35,254 nucleotides of DNA from Ferrithrix thermotolerans DSM 19514 (GTDB taxonomy: Bacteria; Actinomycetota; Acidimicrobiia; Acidimicrobiales; Ilumatobacteraceae): assembly GCA_945861325.1 (NCBI GenBank), contig CAMATY010000008.1, forward strand, positions 1-35,254, written 5' to 3'. This document shows positions 18,839 to 27,890 of the stretch, one piece after another (the stretch's first letter is position 1; every line of letters begins with the position of its first letter). The position numbers and the translations under genes were made by a program. A model generated the notes under the pieces. It was not told where the DNA came from. It saw nothing but the letters and a program-made list of their open reading frames with translations, and searched no databases.

Positions 18839-20494
18839 ATGAGGCCACAACCAGAAGAAACTCCAGAAGATTCACAGCGACTTCTCGCTGGTAGATATCG
18901 CCTTGACCGCCAAATAGCGCGTGGCGGAATGGCTGAAGTGTGGCTTGGCGCTGACACTTTCTTAAATCGTGAAGTTGCAATCAAAGTTCTTAAGCCACAT
19001 CTCGCAACTGATCCAGTTATTGCCGAGCGTTTTCGACGCGAGGCACTTGCATGCGCTGGATTGAATCATCCAAATATTGTCGCGGTCTACGATTCGGTTG
19101 AAGATAATGGTCGACAAGCGGTTGTGATGCAATATATCGAAGGTAAAAGTTTGCGAGAACTTTTAGATCGCCGAAAACGACTTCGTCCTCTCGTAACTAT
19201 CCACATCGGAATTGCAATGGCAGGTGCTCTTGATTTCGCCCACCGCTCAAACCTTGTGCATCGCGATGTTAAACCAGGAAATATTTTGGTGACACCAGAC
19301 GGAAGATTTCTTCTCGCAGATTTTGGGATCGCGAAGGCATTAACGGTTGTTGGTGAAGACCTAACTCACGACAACATCATGATGGGCACGGCGAAATATC
19401 TTGCTCCAGAACAGGTTCGTGGAAAACCACTTGATGGTCGAGCAGATCTTTATGGACTTGGACTTGTGATGTACGAATGCCTCGCCGGCAAAGTGCCGTT
19501 CTTGGGTGAGACCGACGCCGATACCGCACTTGCCCGTTTACAACGAGAGCCGACGGACCTTTCACATCTCCGACCAGAACTTGCACCCGAACTTGTTCGC
19601 GTGATCCATAAACTCATGGCGCGACAACCCGAACATCGATACGCAACTGGGCAAGAAACTGCTGACGCTTTAACTCAAGCGATTGATGCGCAAAATAATC
19701 ACAAGACATCTTTGACTCCTCCTAGTGGAGCTGCTTCGCCAAAGCCTCATGCGCCTTTGAATCAGGTATTTGAGCGCGGAGAACGACCAGCAGTTCAAAC
19801 TACGCAATCACAAGTACAAGAACTAGTTGACGATGTTTCGAAAAAAGTCAAAAAAAAATCTAGCAAGAAGGTAAAACGCAGTTCGTCATCTTCGGGTCGA
19901 CGAGTGCCACATACAACCAAATTTTTAACTTTGGTTGCAGTATTACTAAGTGTTGCCGTGATGTATGTTGCGACTCACAGTGTTGACACATCTTTATTTC
20001 CATTTATTAATTCTTCAAATACGCTTAATTCTGGAGATGGCTCATTAAATATCTCTCGAATCATGAGCTTTGATCCGAACAGTGGCGACGGCCTAGAGAA
20101 TGAATCTGGCGTAGGGGCTTTAAATGACGGTGACCCAAAAACAGGCTGGTCGACTGATTGCTATACCAACCAATTCTTCGGTGATAAAAAATTTGTCGGA
20201 GTTATAGTCCAGCTTTCACAAGCAAGTAAAGGCATTTTGCAGGTAGGGATGCAGAACGGACCATGGTCTCTTGAGATTTATACTGCTCGCGACTCCGCTC
20301 CGAATCAACTTGATCAATGGGGCGCACAAGTTGGTGCCGACTACAACACGCGACGAGGTGTTGCACAATTTGTTGTTGCAGAGCAGGCTCAGTTCGTTTT
20401 GGTGTTGTTACGTGAAATTGGTATGAGCGAGCAATGTAGCCAATCGAATCCATATCAAGGGCTAATTCAAGACATATCTTTCAGTGCTAGTTAG
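18839..20494 (+). CDS. Transmembrane Ser/Thr protein kinase with discoidin-like extracellular domain
   Basis: GRYRLDRQIARGGMAEVWLGAD; VAIKVLK; HRDVKPGNILV; LADFGIAKA; TM TKFLTLVAVLLSVAVMYVATHS; ectodomain ALNDGDPKTGWSTDCYTNQFFGDKKFVGVIVQL. Confidence 0.93.
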   Translation: MRPQPEETPEDSQRLLAGRYRLDRQIARGGMAEVWLGADTFLNREVAIKVLKPHLATDPVIAERFRREALACAGLNHPNIVAVYDSVEDNGRQAVVMQYIEGKSLRELLDRRKRLRPLVTIHIGIAMAGALDFAHRSNLVHRDVKPGNILVTPDGRFLLADFGIAKALTVVGEDLTHDNIMMGTAKYLAPEQVRGKPLDGRADLYGLGLVMYECLAGKVPFLGETDADTALARLQREPTDLSHLRPELAPELVRVIHKLMARQPEHRYATGQETADALTQAIDAQNNHKTSLTPPSGAASPKPHAPLNQVFERGERPAVQTTQSQVQELVDDVSKKVKKKSSKKVKRSSSSSGRRVPHTTKFLTLVAVLLSVAVMYVATHSVDTSLFPFINSSNTLNSGDGSLNISRIMSFDPNSGDGLENESGVGALNDGDPKTGWSTDCYTNQFFGDKKFVGVIVQLSQASKGILQVGMQNGPWSLEIYTARDSAPNQLDQWGAQVGADYNTRRGVAQFVVAEQAQFVLVLLREIGMSEQCSQSNPYQGLIQDISFSAS

Positions 20495-20552
20495 TGAAGC
20501 AATAACTACAGTCGAAAAATTTACTAAGAGTTAGCGCCATTAGTCTTAAGTT

Positions 20553-20885
20553 GTGATTTCAAATCCATTTACTGATCCCAAGTGGGCAAATAAAACTCTT
20601 GCATTAATTGATCAAATTATCGGATTTGTGCGCGACAAAACCACTCGCCCACTGGCCAATCTGATCAGAGGCATGGTTTTTGGGCTTATCGCGATTGTTG
20701 CTGGTTTGATAGTTTTCATTCTATTTTTGATTGGTCTCGCCCGTGGAGTACAAGAATTTTTAGACATCTGGCTAACAAGACCAAATGCTGTTTGGGTATC
20801 GTATTTTGTTTTGTCGGCGATATTCGTTGGCGCTGGAGCAATATTGATGCGAAAACGACACGCATACGAAAAGAAATCTAAGTAA
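20553..20885 (+). CDS. Small conserved-looking membrane protein (2 TM; GTG start)
   Basis: GMVFGLIAIVAGLIVFILFLIGLARG and VWVSYFVLSAIFVGAGAILMRKR; fits between kinase and trxB. Confidence 0.65.
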   Translation: MISNPFTDPKWANKTLALIDQIIGFVRDKTTRPLANLIRGMVFGLIAIVAGLIVFILFLIGLARGVQEFLDIWLTRPNAVWVSYFVLSAIFVGAGAILMRKRHAYEKKSK

Positions 20886-20910
20886 CAATAAAATTACGAA
20901 AGGTAAGTTA

Positions 20911-21867
20911 ATGTCGAGGGCAGAATCTAATCACCACGAAGTAATTATTATCGGTTCAGGACCAGCAGGGTTAACGGCAGCGATCTACACCGCTCGAGCC
21001 AATCTTCGTCCCCTTGTGATTGAGGGTGAACCTTCTTCAACATCTGATCAACCAGGTGGACAGTTAATGTTGACAACAGAAGTAGAAAACTTTCCGGGGT
21101 TTCCAGAAGGAGTGATGGGGCCTGATTTAATGATGAAGTTTCGTGAGCAAGCGGCGCGGTTTAATACAACTTTCATAACCGAAAAAGTCACCAAGGTTGA
21201 TTTTAGTAATCGTCCCTTTTCGGTTTGGGTCAGAGACACGAAATACACAGCGCAGTCAATAATCGTCAGCACTGGTGCCCAATCAATAATGCTCGGTCTT
21301 GAAAATGAAAAACGCTTCTATGGTCACGGGCTCTCAACTTGTGCCACTTGCGATGGATTTTTCTTTAAAGGTCAAGAAATTGCGGTTGTCGGTGGCGGAG
21401 ACTCGGCGATTGAAGAAGCCACATTTCTGACAAAGTTTGCATCCAAAGTAACGATTGTTCATCGACGCGAAACTTTAAGAGCCTCCAAAATCATGCAACA
21501 GCGAGCGCTCAGCAACCCAAAAATAGAATTTAAATGGAACTCGCAAGTTACTGAAATACTTGGTGCCCAAAAACTTCAGGGTGTGGGGTTGGTTGATACG
21601 ATCACGGGTCAGAAATCGCAGTTAGATGTAACCGGTTTATTTGTTGCGATTGGCCATCGGCCTAACACTGACCTTTTCAAGGGCGATCTTGAGATGGAAG
21701 ACAGCGGCTATTTGAAAACTCGCCCAGGTTCGTCATACACAAATATTAATGGCGTGTTTGCTTGTGGTGATGTCCAAGATCACACATATCGTCAGGCGAT
21801 CACAGCGGCTGGTTCTGGATGCATGGCGGCGATTGATTGCGAACGTTGGCTTGAGGCACAGCACTAA
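20911..21867 (+). CDS. trxB: Thioredoxin reductase
   Basis: VIIIGSGPAGLTAAIYTARANLRPLV; STCATCDGFFFKGQEIAVVGGGDSAIEEA; GVFACGDVQDHTYRQAITAAGSGCMAA. Confidence 0.97.
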   Translation: MSRAESNHHEVIIIGSGPAGLTAAIYTARANLRPLVIEGEPSSTSDQPGGQLMLTTEVENFPGFPEGVMGPDLMMKFREQAARFNTTFITEKVTKVDFSNRPFSVWVRDTKYTAQSIIVSTGAQSIMLGLENEKRFYGHGLSTCATCDGFFFKGQEIAVVGGGDSAIEEATFLTKFASKVTIVHRRETLRASKIMQQRALSNPKIEFKWNSQVTEILGAQKLQGVGLVDTITGQKSQLDVTGLFVAIGHRPNTDLFKGDLEMEDSGYLKTRPGSSYTNINGVFACGDVQDHTYRQAITAAGSGCMAAIDCERWLEAQH

Positions 21868-21923
21868 CTGTTAAACTGTCAAGCAGCGCGTCATGCGTGT
21901 TAACCGCAACGAAAGGTGTGTTT

Positions 21924-22262
21924 ATGGCTGATGGAATTATTACTTTGACGAGCGCAAACTTTGACGAGACTGTTAAAAGTTCCACAACTCCAATACTTGT
22001 TGATTTTTGGGCTGAGTGGTGTGGGCCGTGCAAAGCAATGAACCCTGTTCTTGCCGAAATTGCGAAAGAACAAGTTGGCAACGTAATTATTGCCAAACTC
22101 AATGTAGATGAACATGGTGAAATCGCACAACGATTCAACGTGATGAGTATCCCCACAATGATTTTATTCAAAGACGGTGAGATGCAAAAACAAGTAATCG
22201 GTGCCAAGGGCAAGTCCCAACTACTCGCTTGGATTTCGGAATTTACTCCAATAAAGAATTAG
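21924..22262 (+). CDS. trxA: Thioredoxin
   Basis: MADGIITLTSANFDETVKSSTTPILVDFWAEWCGPCKAMNPVL (WCGPC). Confidence 0.97.
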   Translation: MADGIITLTSANFDETVKSSTTPILVDFWAEWCGPCKAMNPVLAEIAKEQVGNVIIAKLNVDEHGEIAQRFNVMSIPTMILFKDGEMQKQVIGAKGKSQLLAWISEFTPIKN

Positions 22263-23236
22263 TTCTCGGCGATGTTGTAGTCAAAGTCGGCGATCTGCAG
22301 CGTCGGCTGCACGACGCGAATTTGTTGGATCTCTCAAAGATTTGCGCGGGCACATTCTGTGAGCAGACTCAAACTGCAGTCAGGAAGTTTCAACGACAAC
22401 GCGGTTTGCATGTTTCTGGGATTTGTGACAACGCAACTTGGTTAACACTGGTTGAAGCATCCTTTGCGTTAGGCGACCGACTTATTTATCTAACTTCTCC
22501 CCTGCAGCAAGGCGACGATGTTGCCAGTCTCCAATATTTATTGTCACTTGCGGGTTTTGACTGCGGTCGAGTAGACGGCTTTTTTGGTCAAGAAACCACC
22601 CGAGGGCTTAGCGACTTTCAACGAAATTATGGACTTGTAGCCGACGGGATTTGCGGACCCTTGACACGACAAGCGTTAAATCGTGCCGTTAGACATAGTG
22701 GCAATGGGCCTGGTTTTGGGGTGGTTAAACAACGCCATACTGCACCCTCATATAACGGCAATCTGTCTGAGTTTCGGGTGGTTCTGGGGCAATTTGGATC
22801 GATAGATATTTTGACCAAAGAACTCTTCGATCGACTGCAAGCCCAAGATACGAAAGTGGCCGTAATCCACGACGGCGATGCCCATCGGCATGCTCAATTT
22901 TCAAATGACTTCAATGCTGACCTGTATCTCGGCATTGAACAGCGAGAAACTGAACTTTGTGAATTGGCTTACTATCACACCGAGGGGTTCCACTCGGTTA
23001 CAGGTCATGTTTTTGCGACGCTTGCTGCTGAGCAAATCAAACTGTCCGCGCCGTGGTTTGCCCCGACTGTTAATGGGATGCGATTACAGGTTTTACGTGA
23101 AACCAAAATGCCTGCCGTGCTCTGTGGATTAGGGCCAGTAAAACGAGTATTTCCACATTGTGCAGTAATCGCCGATGACCTCGTAAACGCAATGGCCATA
23201 TGGGTTAAAACTACATCAACGAAATTCAGGAGATAA
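22229..23236 (+). CDS. cwlM: CwlM-like protein: two peptidoglycan-binding (PG_binding_1) repeats + degenerate Amidase_3-like domain; no signal peptide
   Basis: VRKFQRQRGLHVSGICDNATWLTLVEA and LSDFQRNYGLVADGICGPLTRQAL repeats; C-terminal ADLYLGIEQRE...MPAVLCGLGP; locus trxB-trxA-cwlM-parB. TTG start overlapping trxA is uncertain. Confidence 0.78.
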   Translation: MDFGIYSNKELVLGDVVVKVGDLQRRLHDANLLDLSKICAGTFCEQTQTAVRKFQRQRGLHVSGICDNATWLTLVEASFALGDRLIYLTSPLQQGDDVASLQYLLSLAGFDCGRVDGFFGQETTRGLSDFQRNYGLVADGICGPLTRQALNRAVRHSGNGPGFGVVKQRHTAPSYNGNLSEFRVVLGQFGSIDILTKELFDRLQAQDTKVAVIHDGDAHRHAQFSNDFNADLYLGIEQRETELCELAYYHTEGFHSVTGHVFATLAAEQIKLSAPWFAPTVNGMRLQVLRETKMPAVLCGLGPVKRVFPHCAVIADDLVNAMAIWVKTTSTKFRR

Positions 23237-23259
23237 ATTTACTCCTTTTCCACAGCGTT

Positions 23260-23276
23260 ATGCACATGGTGTGCAT
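23260..23276. repeat. Inverted repeat ATGCACA-TGG-TGTGCAT
   Basis: Perfect 7-bp arms, cwlM-parB convergent intergenic. Confidence 0.9.
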
Positions 23277-23324
23277 TCAGATACATCTTTTTTATTAGTT
23301 TTCCCAATAAACACGCGTTTCTTA

Positions 23325-23340
23325 GTAGTGCTAGCACTAC
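23325..23340. repeat. Perfect 16-bp palindrome GTAGTGCTAGCACTAC
   Basis: Read directly; cwlM-parB convergent intergenic. Confidence 0.92.
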
Positions 23341-23392
23341 CGGTTGTTACCGTTTCGCAACAAACCTGCTTCAAACAGACGTAAAACCGCGA

Positions 23393-24352
23393 TTAATCGG
23401 TGTTTGGTGAGCCTTCAGTCATCGCCCGATAAATGCGCTCTAGATCGTCATAGTTGGCAAACTCAACAGTTACCCGACCGCGACCAGACACCCCACTTAT
23501 TTGCACATTGGTTGCTAAGTGTTCGCTAAGCAATTTTTGTAATTCGAGGATCCCAGGATCAGGCAACTTTTCAGATATTCCCTTTGTGGTACTTGTAGTA
23601 CCTCTTTTGGTATTATCTAATTCATCATTTTTACTGACTTTTCTGTTAGTGGCTCGCACTTCGTTTTCGGTTGCTCTAACAGTCCAACCTTCGGTCACAC
23701 ATTGACTCGCAAGTTGCTGTTGGAGTTGTTTATCGGTCACCCCAAGTAATGCTCGAGCATGTCCTCCGGAGAGTCTTCCGTCGGCTAAAAGTTGCTGAAT
23801 CGACGGTGGAAGCAAAAGCAGTCGCAGTGAGTTAGTGATCACTGTGCGTGTTTTTCCTACTCGTTCACCAACCTGCTCGTGAGTCATTGAAAAGTCGTCG
23901 AGTAACTGCTTATACGCGGCTGCTTCTTCGAGCGGAGTTAAGTCTTGACGATGGAGGTTTTCGATTAGTGCTTGCTCAACAGATGAGACATCATTTGTTT
24001 CACGAATCAAAGCCGGAATCATTGTCAACCCAGCCCGTTGTGCTGCGCGCCACCGACGTTCACCTGCAATCAGTTCAAATGCAATACCAGTCTTTGGATC
24101 AGGTGCATTTAACGGCCTTACAAGAATTGGTTGTAATACACCCACTGCGCGAATTGACGCAGAAAGTTCGGCTAATGCATCTTCGTCGAAATGAATTCGT
24201 GGTTGATTTGTGTTTGGGGTAATTGTTTTGATATCGATACTTCTCAGACCGACACCATCAACAGTATTATTACCGCCGTTGTAGTTTTTTTCTCGTTCTC
24301 GACCAGGGATCAACCCTTCAAGTCCTCTACCCAGCCCTGTTGGACGTGCCAC
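23393..24352 (-). CDS. parB: Chromosome partitioning protein ParB
   Basis: RPTGLGRGLEGLIPG; TPNTNQPRIHFDEDALAELSASIRAVGVLQPILVRP; IAGERRWRAAQRAGL; ENLHRQDLTPLEEA. Confidence 0.97.
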   Translation of the reverse strand: MARPTGLGRGLEGLIPGREREKNYNGGNNTVDGVGLRSIDIKTITPNTNQPRIHFDEDALAELSASIRAVGVLQPILVRPLNAPDPKTGIAFELIAGERRWRAAQRAGLTMIPALIRETNDVSSVEQALIENLHRQDLTPLEEAAAYKQLLDDFSMTHEQVGERVGKTRTVITNSLRLLLLPPSIQQLLADGRLSGGHARALLGVTDKQLQQQLASQCVTEGWTVRATENEVRATNRKVSKNDELDNTKRGTTSTTKGISEKLPDPGILELQKLLSEHLATNVQISGVSGRGRVTVEFANYDDLERIYRAMTEGSPNTD

Positions 24353-25169
24353 CGCTAATCTCCTTCGCTATTTCTCGATAAGCCTTTGACGCAGTCGAGG
24401 TCGGATCAAAAACAGTTATCGGTTTTCCGTGTGATGGCGCTTCAGCAACACGGACTGACCTCGGTACAACTGCTTTGCATACTTTATCGCCGAAATGCTC
24501 ACGAACTTCTCGAACGACATCGTCAGACAGCGTCGTGTGGGTGTACATCACGCAGGCAATATGAGTTACTTCAAGAGTTGGATTGAGAACTTGACTGACT
24601 CGATCGACGCTTCTCAATAATTGACCCAGACCTTCTAAAGCGAAGTATTCGCATTGAATTGGTACAAATACCTCAGTTGCAGCTGTTAGCCCATTAACGG
24701 TAAGTAATCCCAAGGATGGCGGGCAATCCAGCAAAATATAGTCGTATTGGTCGATTATTGATTCAATAGCCTTTTTTAAGCGTTGTTCGCGGCCCATCTC
24801 GGAAACAAGTTCAATGTCTGCTCCCGCCAAATCTAAATTTGAAGGTGCAATAAATAAATTTTTGATCGCCGTTGGCTCGACGCAGTTCTCTAACTTCTCA
24901 TCTCGCAATAGGACATCATAAATTGTTGCATCAAGGTCTCGTGAGTTGACTCCGAGTCCAGTTGATGCGTTCCCTTGAGGGTCAAGATCGATGATCAAAA
25001 CTCGATAGCCAAGTTCTGCCAGTGAGGCACCAATGGTAATTGTTGTAGTGGTCTTGCCTACCCCACCTTTTTGATTCGCAAAAGCAATGACTCGTGGCAA
25101 TGGGCGGCGCTCATTCGTCTCTCCAGACTTACCAGAATTACTCGCTTGCTTAGCCGGCTTATTAGACAT
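24327..25169 (-). CDS. parA: Chromosome partitioning ATPase ParA/Soj
   Basis: RVIAFANQKGGVGKTTTTITIGASLAELGYRVLIIDLDPQGNASTGLG. Confidence 0.97.
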   Translation of the reverse strand: MSNKPAKQASNSGKSGETNERRPLPRVIAFANQKGGVGKTTTTITIGASLAELGYRVLIIDLDPQGNASTGLGVNSRDLDATIYDVLLRDEKLENCVEPTAIKNLFIAPSNLDLAGADIELVSEMGREQRLKKAIESIIDQYDYILLDCPPSLGLLTVNGLTAATEVFVPIQCEYFALEGLGQLLRSVDRVSQVLNPTLEVTHIACVMYTHTTLSDDVVREVREHFGDKVCKAVVPRSVRVAEAPSHGKPITVFDPTSTASKAYREIAKEISGGTSNRAG

Positions 25170-25230
25170 GTTTCAAGCATAATTCACCGAATCTCTCAAC
25201 TGACGGATAGTCAAAATATCTTGATTTAGA

Positions 25231-25246
25231 TGTTCCACGTGAAACA
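25231..25246. promoter_or_regulatory. parS site (one mismatch): TGTTcCACGTGAAACA
   Basis: Matches consensus TGTTTCACGTGAAACA at 15/16; between parA and rsmG. Confidence 0.9.
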
Positions 25247-25253
25247 AACAGGC

Positions 25254-25874
25254 TTAACTTGCAGTAAATTCGCCGTTTTCAGGGCCCAAATGTTTCACGT
25301 GAAACATTGCCACTGCCCCAAATCGCACTGGGCCTTCAAGTCCGAGTGCTAATACTTGCTGGGAATTCCAACGGGAGGAACTATCTGGCGGCGGCTCACT
25401 GACAATGATTACTCCACCAGGTTTAACTAAGTCGCGCGACAGATTAAGAGTTTCAATTGGGGGCCCCAACCCTCTGCTCATTGCGACATCAAAGTGTTTT
25501 GCCCAAGCGGAGTCTTTTGTCATCTCGTTAATTTCAGCACATCGCACCGTTACGCGATCTGCAATATCAAGAGCATGGATTGCTCGAACTAGGGTGTCAG
25601 TTCGTCCAACACGGCGGTCAACTAATACAAGATGTAATTGCGGGCAAGACAAAGCGACTATTAAACCAGGAACGCCGGCGCCACTTCCTAGGTCGACGGC
25701 TTTTCGAGCAGATTTAGGAATCGCGTCAGCGAACCATTTAGAATGAGTGATGATTTCGCTGACCGGAACATTAGTTAAAGCGCCGGTTCTTTGCGCTTCT
25801 CGCAAAATTCTTTCAAGAACGCGAACCTTTGAATCATCAAACGAACCAGAGTTTGGCATCACAGGCAAAGTCAT
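25254..25874 (-). CDS. rsmG: 16S rRNA (guanine-N7) methyltransferase RsmG
   Basis: KAVDLGSGAGVPGLIVALSCPQLHLVLVDRRVGRTDTLVRAI; AMSRGLGPP. Confidence 0.94.
   Translation of the reverse strand: MTLPVMPNSGSFDDSKVRVLERILREAQRTGALTNVPVSEIITHSKWFADAIPKSARKAVDLGSGAGVPGLIVALSCPQLHLVLVDRRVGRTDTLVRAIHALDIADRVTVRCAEINEMTKDSAWAKHFDVAMSRGLGPPIETLNLSRDLVKPGGVIIVSEPPPDSSSRWNSQQVLALGLEGPVRFGAVAMFHVKHLGPENGEFTAS
25291..25306. promoter_or_regulatory. parS site (perfect): TGTTTCACGTGAAACA
   Basis: 16/16 consensus inside the 3' end of rsmG (encodes MFHVKH). Confidence 0.96.
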
Positions 25875-25958
25875 ACCCTGAAACTACCGAATCTTTGATG
25901 ACTTAACTAGCTGGCTAGTTAACTAGCTAAAAGTTTTTAAACCTCAGTGGTTGATTGT

Positions 25959-26864
25959 TTATGCCTCAGACAATTCGTCTGAGTCATCGTTTTGTGTTGA
26001 GTCATCCAGTGAGCTTTCAAGGGTCGAGGCAAGTGCCACAACAACTCGACGAAACGGATCGGTTCCTTCTGAACGAGTTGAAATGCCTTCGGCTTCAACA
26101 AGTGCATCGTGAACGATCTTGCGGTCAGCCGAATTCATCGGTTCTAGCGCTCTGGCTTGACCTGATGTCTTTACATCGGCAGCGACTTTAAGCGCGAATC
26201 GGCTGAGTGCTTCGCGTCGTTTCTCGCGATATCCAGCAACATCGACCCTGAGTCGTGTTTCATGATCGCCAAGTCTTCGTTGGCTGACTACTCGAGTTAA
26301 GTCTTGAAGTGCTAGCAGAGTTGCACCCTTAGTGCCAACCAAGAAGTTAAGGTCGTCACCCAGTACATCAATATCGATATTTTCGCCTTCAACTTTTGTT
26401 GATACCGAACCTTGCAAGCCCGCAGCGGTCACTAGTCCTTGTAAGAAAGTAGTTGCAGCCTCACCTACAGTGGTTGGATCAACGGGTGGGAGATCTTCCC
26501 GAGGTGTGCGTTCGCGAGGTGCTTCATTTCGACTTGGTCGCTCGGTGCGTGGCTTTCGCGGACCACGGTCAGGCCTTGAACTGCGCTCAGGACGGTCGGT
26601 TCGCTCAGTGCTTTGCTGACGAGGACGAGAAGTTCGCTCAGTGGTTGGCTTACCGCGACGATCACGACGATCGGCTTTAGCGCGAACTGAGTTTGGTTTG
26701 ATTCGGGCGCGAACTCGAGCCTCGCCGCGGGTTCGACCAAAAAGACCTGCTTTTGGCTCTTCGACTACTTCGAATTCTGCGTCAACATCGTCGACTCCTA
26801 AACGATCAAGTGCCAATGCTTTTGCGTCGTCAATTGTTTCTGCTGTTATTTCTACCCATTCCAT
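25959..26864 (-). CDS. jag: Jag/KhpB-family RNA-binding protein (Jag-N, KH, R3H)
   Basis: MEWVEITAETIDDAKALALDRLGVDDVDAEFEVVEEPKAGLFGRTRGEARVRARI; FLVGTKGATLLALQDLTRVV; MNSADRKIVHDALVEAEGISTRSEGTDPFRRVVV. Confidence 0.92.
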   Translation of the reverse strand: MEWVEITAETIDDAKALALDRLGVDDVDAEFEVVEEPKAGLFGRTRGEARVRARIKPNSVRAKADRRDRRGKPTTERTSRPRQQSTERTDRPERSSRPDRGPRKPRTERPSRNEAPRERTPREDLPPVDPTTVGEAATTFLQGLVTAAGLQGSVSTKVEGENIDIDVLGDDLNFLVGTKGATLLALQDLTRVVSQRRLGDHETRLRVDVAGYREKRREALSRFALKVAADVKTSGQARALEPMNSADRKIVHDALVEAEGISTRSEGTDPFRRVVVALASTLESSLDDSTQNDDSDELSEA

Positions 26865-26903
26865 GATTCAATTTCCTTTCGGTTGTTTTCTAGATCTTGT
26901 GAA

Positions 26904-27890
26904 TTATTCGTTTGGTTTGTTTTTTCGTTGGATAAAACTGCTGCGGTTTTTGCCAGGCGGTTGTGGTCGACGGCGAGTTGGTGCAATCGAACTATTTTTT
27001 GGTGGCGTGACTCGCTTGCTAATAAATTTCTGGGGTTGATTGTTTTTCGTATCCTTTTTCGACTTATTTTTTTTGTCATCATTAGATGAAGTGGTTTTCA
27101 TTTCTCTGGCAGATGCACTTGCTGCTTGGGCTTGTTTGCCAAGGCTGTCATCTTTTTTATAAAAGCGTTGAGTGATGTATTGCTGCTGGACAATTCGAAT
27201 AATTGCTTGCATCATGTAGTAAACAACTAACGCTGTTGGCAGCCAGATCTGAAACACGGCAAAGGCAACGGGCATGTATTGCATCAACTTTGCCTGACTT
27301 GCCGACATCGTTGGGCTGACCGTACGAGAGGCAATCATCCGTTGCTGAACCAGATATAAACCTGCCAAAATCACCACCAAAAAGGCATAAACGAGTCCAG
27401 AGGCAAAATTTTCCTGAATTGCACGGATTGGTGTTTTCGACAAATCAATGCCAAATGAGAGCATTTCGGTTTTACCCACAAGTGACTTATAGATCGCTGA
27501 AGATTCGTCCAAATACTGTGGTAAGAACGGCCCGTCTTTTGATGACCGGTAATTCAGTCCTTGAATTGCCCGAAACATAATTATGAACACAGGCATCTGT
27601 GCGAGCAACGGTAAGCACGATGCCAATGGATTAACTTTATGCTCTTGATAAAGCTTCATCATCGCTTCATTTAGTTTTTGTCGCTCGCCTTTGAATTGCT
27701 GTTGCAACCGTTTCATTTCTGGTTGCAGTCGTTGCATTTCGAGCATGCCTTTTGTGCTCTTAAGAGTTAGGGGAGTGATAAGTAGCATCACCGCAACCGC
27801 AACCATCGCAATCGCAAATGAGTAGTTCGGTATCCAACTATAAAAAATTGCGATTAACCAAGAAGCCGCGCTAAAGAAATTGTCAAACAT
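26904..27890 (-). CDS. yidC: Membrane protein insertase YidC
   Basis: [86 protein letters not shown]. Confidence 0.96.
   Translation of the reverse strand: MFDNFFSAASWLIAIFYSWIPNYSFAIAMVAVAVMLLITPLTLKSTKGMLEMQRLQPEMKRLQQQFKGERQKLNEAMMKLYQEHKVNPLASCLPLLAQMPVFIIMFRAIQGLNYRSSKDGPFLPQYLDESSAIYKSLVGKTEMLSFGIDLSKTPIRAIQENFASGLVYAFLVVILAGLYLVQQRMIASRTVSPTMSASQAKLMQYMPVAFAVFQIWLPTALVVYYMMQAIIRIVQQQYITQRFYKKDDSLGKQAQAASASAREMKTTSSNDDKKNKSKKDTKNNQPQKFISKRVTPPKNSSIAPTRRRPQPPGKNRSSFIQRKNKPNE

Noticed and set aside
23583-23601. TTGTGGTAC/TTGTAGTAC imperfect direct repeat in parB
   Set aside because: Falls in the variable linker of ParB (Thr/Ser/Lys codons); probably coding bias.
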